This document shows, in pieces, positions 5,450 through 6,904 of a DNA stretch of 6,904 nucleotides. Below the pieces are notes generated by a model, which saw only the letters and a program-made list of their open reading frames with translations, ran no database searches and was not told where the DNA came from. Position 1 is the first letter of the stretch; every line of letters begins with the position of its first letter. Origin of the DNA: Deltaproteobacteria bacterium (GTDB lineage Bacteria; Desulfobacterota_C; Deferrisomatia; Deferrisomatales; JACRMM01); contig JACRCS010001088.1 of NCBI GenBank assembly GCA_016218905.1, positions 1 through 6,904 on the forward strand. The letters are read 5' to 3'. The translations under genes and the position numbers were made by a program.

Positions 5450-5758
5450 ATGGTCTTCATCGAGTCGCCCCTGCTCTCCCGGCGCGTCTCCGAGTGCCTC
5501 GGAGAGGACGAGTACGCGGCCCTTCAGTGGGCGCTGACCCTTCACCCCGAGTCCGGCGCCGTGATCCCGGGCAGCGGGGGCGTGCGGAAGCTCCGCTGGT
5601 CGGCGGAAAGACGGGGCAAGAGGGGCGGGGTTCGCGTGGTCTACTACTGGCGCGACACCCGCGGGGAGATCTGGCTCCTGACGATCTACGACAAACACGA
5701 GACGGAGAACATCCCGGGGCACATCCTGAAGAAGCTGCGCGAGGAGCTGGTGGAATGA
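5450..5758 (+). CDS. higB2: RelE/HigB2-type toxin of a type II toxin-antitoxin system
   Basis: The 102-residue protein matches the HigB2 branch of RelE-like toxins, which cleave mRNA on the ribosome. Diagnostic features are the conserved PGSGGVRKLRW segment (40-50), GKRGGVRVVYYW (56-67) and the strand-turn IWLLTIYDKHE (74-84), in which K82 is the basic residue expected late in the fold. The length is normal and no residue is obviously missing. The ATG at 5450 is chosen because GGAG stands five bases before it; a TTG 18 bases upstream is in frame but overlaps the -10 box. The gene precedes its antitoxin, the reverse of most type II pairs but standard for HigBA, and its stop overlaps the antitoxin start as ATGA. 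The subfamily symbol is a likeness, not a proven orthology. Confidence 0.88.
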   Translation: MVFIESPLLSRRVSECLGEDEYAALQWALTLHPESGAVIPGSGGVRKLRWSAERRGKRGGVRVVYYWRDTRGEIWLLTIYDKHETENIPGHILKKLREELVE

Positions 5759-6018
5759 GCAAGCGGAACATCGGAGAGGAGATCCTGGAGAGCGTCCGGG
5801 CGATCAAGCGAGGCCAGGGGAAGCGAATCGAGGTCCAGGAGCCGGACGTCCGCACGGTCCGGGAGAAGTCCGGCCTGAGTCAGTCCGCGTTCGCGGCGCT
5901 CCTGGGCGTGAGCCTTCGGACGCTCCAGGATTGGGAGCAGGGCCGGAGGACGCCGCGAGGGCCGGCGCGCTCACTCCTGCGCGTGGCGGAGCGGCACCCC
6001 GAGGCGCTTCGCGGGTAG
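5755..6018 (+). CDS. higA2: HigA2-type HTH antitoxin
   Basis: This 87-residue protein has an N-terminal stretch (1-30) that probably contacts the toxin. A C-terminal XRE-type helix-turn-helix (about 32-66) contains REKSGLSQSAFAALLGVS and the recognition helix RTLQDWEQGRR. It ends with a short helix (ARSLLRVAERHPEAL) typical of the HigA2 group. It should neutralise the toxin encoded just upstream and, alone or in complex, bind the dyad overlapping the operon promoter. Its ATG overlaps the toxin TGA by four bases, implying translational coupling; GAGGAG lies eight bases before the ATG. The gene is intact, unlike its neighbours on both sides, as expected for a pair that resists loss by post-segregational killing. 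Confidence 0.9.
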   Translation: MSKRNIGEEILESVRAIKRGQGKRIEVQEPDVRTVREKSGLSQSAFAALLGVSLRTLQDWEQGRRTPRGPARSLLRVAERHPEALRG

Positions 6019-6090
6019 CAGTACAGTGGCCGGCGAAGATCGGCCGAGAAGAGGCACCGCGGCAGGATCGCCCTACCGGGGCACCAGCCG

Positions 6091-6107
6091 TTTCGACCCT
6101 GTCGAAA
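6091..6107. promoter_or_regulatory. 7-3-7 palindrome downstream of the toxin-antitoxin operon
   Basis: TTTCGAC and GTCGAAA form a perfect dyad around CCT, 72 bases after the antitoxin stop. It could be an operator for what followed, a recombination or regulator site, or a weak transcript-end hairpin; there is no T-tract after it on either strand. Its arm lengths and spacing equal those of the toxin-antitoxin operator, but the sequences differ. Confidence 0.35.
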
Positions 6108-6151
6108 GGGTTCGGACGGCGAGCGGAAGCGAAACACTCCCGAAAGAGAAC

Positions 6152-6461
6152 GCAGCGTTTGATCGGCCCGCGTGGAACCTGTCCAAGGTTCTGGCGTGGA
6201 TTCGCTTCCGCAATCGCTCCTGGCTCACGTACCGGGAGTTGGACGGGATGGAAGTCATCAAGGCCGATTCCTACACCGTGATGACGAATCAAGGAACAGA
6301 ACGCTCAGAGCGAGCCGGAACGGAAGCCGGAGGGTATCGTCCACGAGGTGCGAAAGGAGCAAACGATTCGCGCCGGCAAGGCATCCGGGAGAAGAGGGCT
6401 CACTACGGAAGACATACCGAACTCAGCCCGCCCCTCGCGCCCAGCTTCCCTATTTTCGTGA
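6152..6461 (+). pseudogene. Possible frameshifted remnant of a small accessory protein
   Basis: Two consecutive plus-strand frames look protein-like where the alternatives do not. The first, to about 6290, reads NAAFDRPAWNLSKVLAWIRF and then SWLTYRELDGMEVIKADSY. The second opens after a TGA at 6282-6284 and continues with KPEGIVHEVRKEQTIRAG, GLTTEDIP and a stop at 6459-6461. The WNLSKVLAWI motif resembles openings I associate with short uncharacterised proteins in accessory regions, and the helix-plus-AG pattern afterwards fits their second half. Joining them needs a +1 shift near 6285. No good start codon with a ribosome binding site is visible. The evidence is composition and resemblance only, so this may be non-coding. 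Confidence 0.3.
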
Positions 6462-6549
6462 AGCGCTCTGCCTCAGTCCCGCTTGCCCTCTCGTGTACCT
6501 CTGAACTGGCCTCTTGATAGCTGCTCTCACAGCTCATGACCCCCGAAAT

Positions 6550-6570
6550 GCTACCCCATCCGCTACCCCA
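6550..6570. repeat. GCTACCCCA direct repeat near the tRNA-proximal end
   Basis: GCTACCCCA occurs at 6550-6558 and 6562-6570, a 9-base direct repeat with a 12-base period, just outside the tRNA terminator. It may be a protein-binding repeat, such as an integrase arm site, or chance. Confidence 0.35.
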
Positions 6571-6583
6571 AGACCCAAAGGCG

Positions 6584-6618
6584 AAGAAAAAGGGGCTAGG
6601 CGCATAGCCTAGCCCCTT
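6584..6618 (-). terminator. Intrinsic terminator of the tRNA-Lys transcript
   Basis: A perfect 12-bp stem (AAGGGGCTAGGC at 6590-6601, GCCTAGCCCCTT at 6607-6618) with a five-base loop is followed on the minus strand by TTTTTCTT. It starts eight bases after the tRNA CCA end. It is the clearest terminator in the window and may also stop plus-strand transcripts, since a short T-rich stretch follows on that side. Confidence 0.88.
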
Positions 6619-6626
6619 GATTTTCG

Positions 6627-6702
<76 letters not shown>

Positions 6703-6716
6703 ACAAGAGAAGCGGG

Positions 6717-6746
6717 ATCATACCGGAGCGTGCAGGGGGTTGTCAA
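6717..6746 (-). promoter_or_regulatory. Strong sigma70 promoter of tRNA-Lys
   Basis: On the minus strand TTGACA (6741-6746, perfect consensus) is followed after 18 bases by TATGAT (6717-6722, five of six). Transcription would begin around 6710, a few bases before the mature 5' end at 6702. The CCCGC directly after the -10 box is GC-rich, as in the discriminators of stable-RNA promoters subject to the stringent response. Confidence 0.85.
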
Positions 6747-6904
6747 AGGCGAAGGTGAGCGGGCAGCGCTGACGCATCACTGGCGTAGGCACCCGCGGAG
6801 AGTGAGGCCTTGGACCCGCCGCGGTACAAACGAGGCAGAACGGGCGCCCTGCCGGGGGATTGTAGGCCGGCAGATGCACGCCCTCGCCTTCGTTTGACGT
6901 CCTG
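6747..6904. other. Right-edge non-coding stretch with a 7-bp hairpin
   Basis: No gene is supported. CTGCCGG (6849-6855) pairs with CCGGCAG (6867-6873) across 11 bases; it has no T-tract. Near the edge a plus-strand TTTGACG at 6893-6899 resembles a -35 box whose partner would lie outside the window. Confidence 0.35.

Noticed and set aside
5804..6292. 162-residue minus-strand open frame opposite the antitoxin
   Set aside because: It is rich in arginine, proline and alanine, lacks a ribosome binding site, and the opposite strand has a recognisable antitoxin.
6405..6583. Open minus-strand frame with a WGSGWGS repeat just past the tRNA terminator
   Set aside because: The repetition comes from the GCTACCCCA direct repeat; no start signal or family likeness is visible.

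Overview
This is a GC-rich bacterial window with Shine-Dalgarno leaders, signal peptides and a tRNA with an encoded CCA end. The style fits a GC-rich Gram-negative-type bacterium, but nothing here fixes the phylum. It splits into a chromosomal signalling/housekeeping part (about 1-4450), a decayed accessory segment (about 4800-6540) and a tRNA-Lys unit (6585-6746).

Left part: the 5' end of a secreted protein gene leaves the window at base 1. A 392-base gap with two inverted-repeat structures follows. Next comes a two-component cluster: a receiver-only protein (603-1031, minus), a divergent NarL/LuxR-type response regulator (1241-1894, plus), and a membrane NarX-type histidine kinase (1884-2984, minus) that converges on the regulator and shares 11 bases with its 3' end. 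The likely pathway is kinase to LuxR-type regulator, with the receiver-only protein as a possible extra phosphate acceptor. Upstream of the kinase lie a bacteriohemerythrin (3263-3676, minus), in which one of the usual iron-ligand histidines is read as glutamine, and a secreted four-cysteine protein of unknown function (3857-4444, minus) with an unusually patterned upstream region.

Right part: a DUF2188-type gene (4823-5055, minus) is broken by an apparent one-base loss in a five-base homopolymer. A tyrosine-recombinase C-terminal remnant (5223-5387) follows. An intact HigB2/HigA2-type toxin-antitoxin operon (5450-6018) has a clear sigma70-like promoter whose spacer and -10 box overlap a 7-3-7 palindromic operator. 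A probable frameshifted remnant (6152-6461) comes next. The segment ends at a tRNA-Lys(CTT) gene with its own promoter and intrinsic terminator. An integrase scrap, a toxin-antitoxin pair and broken genes on the 3' side of a tRNA suggest an old, eroded tRNA-associated island; this is inference, and no convincing att duplication is visible inside the window. I found no CRISPR array, rRNA or intact insertion sequence, and nothing that clearly amounts to a wholly new system. The observations most worth checking are the frameshifted DUF2188 gene, the hemerythrin ligand substitution and the regulatory dyads.
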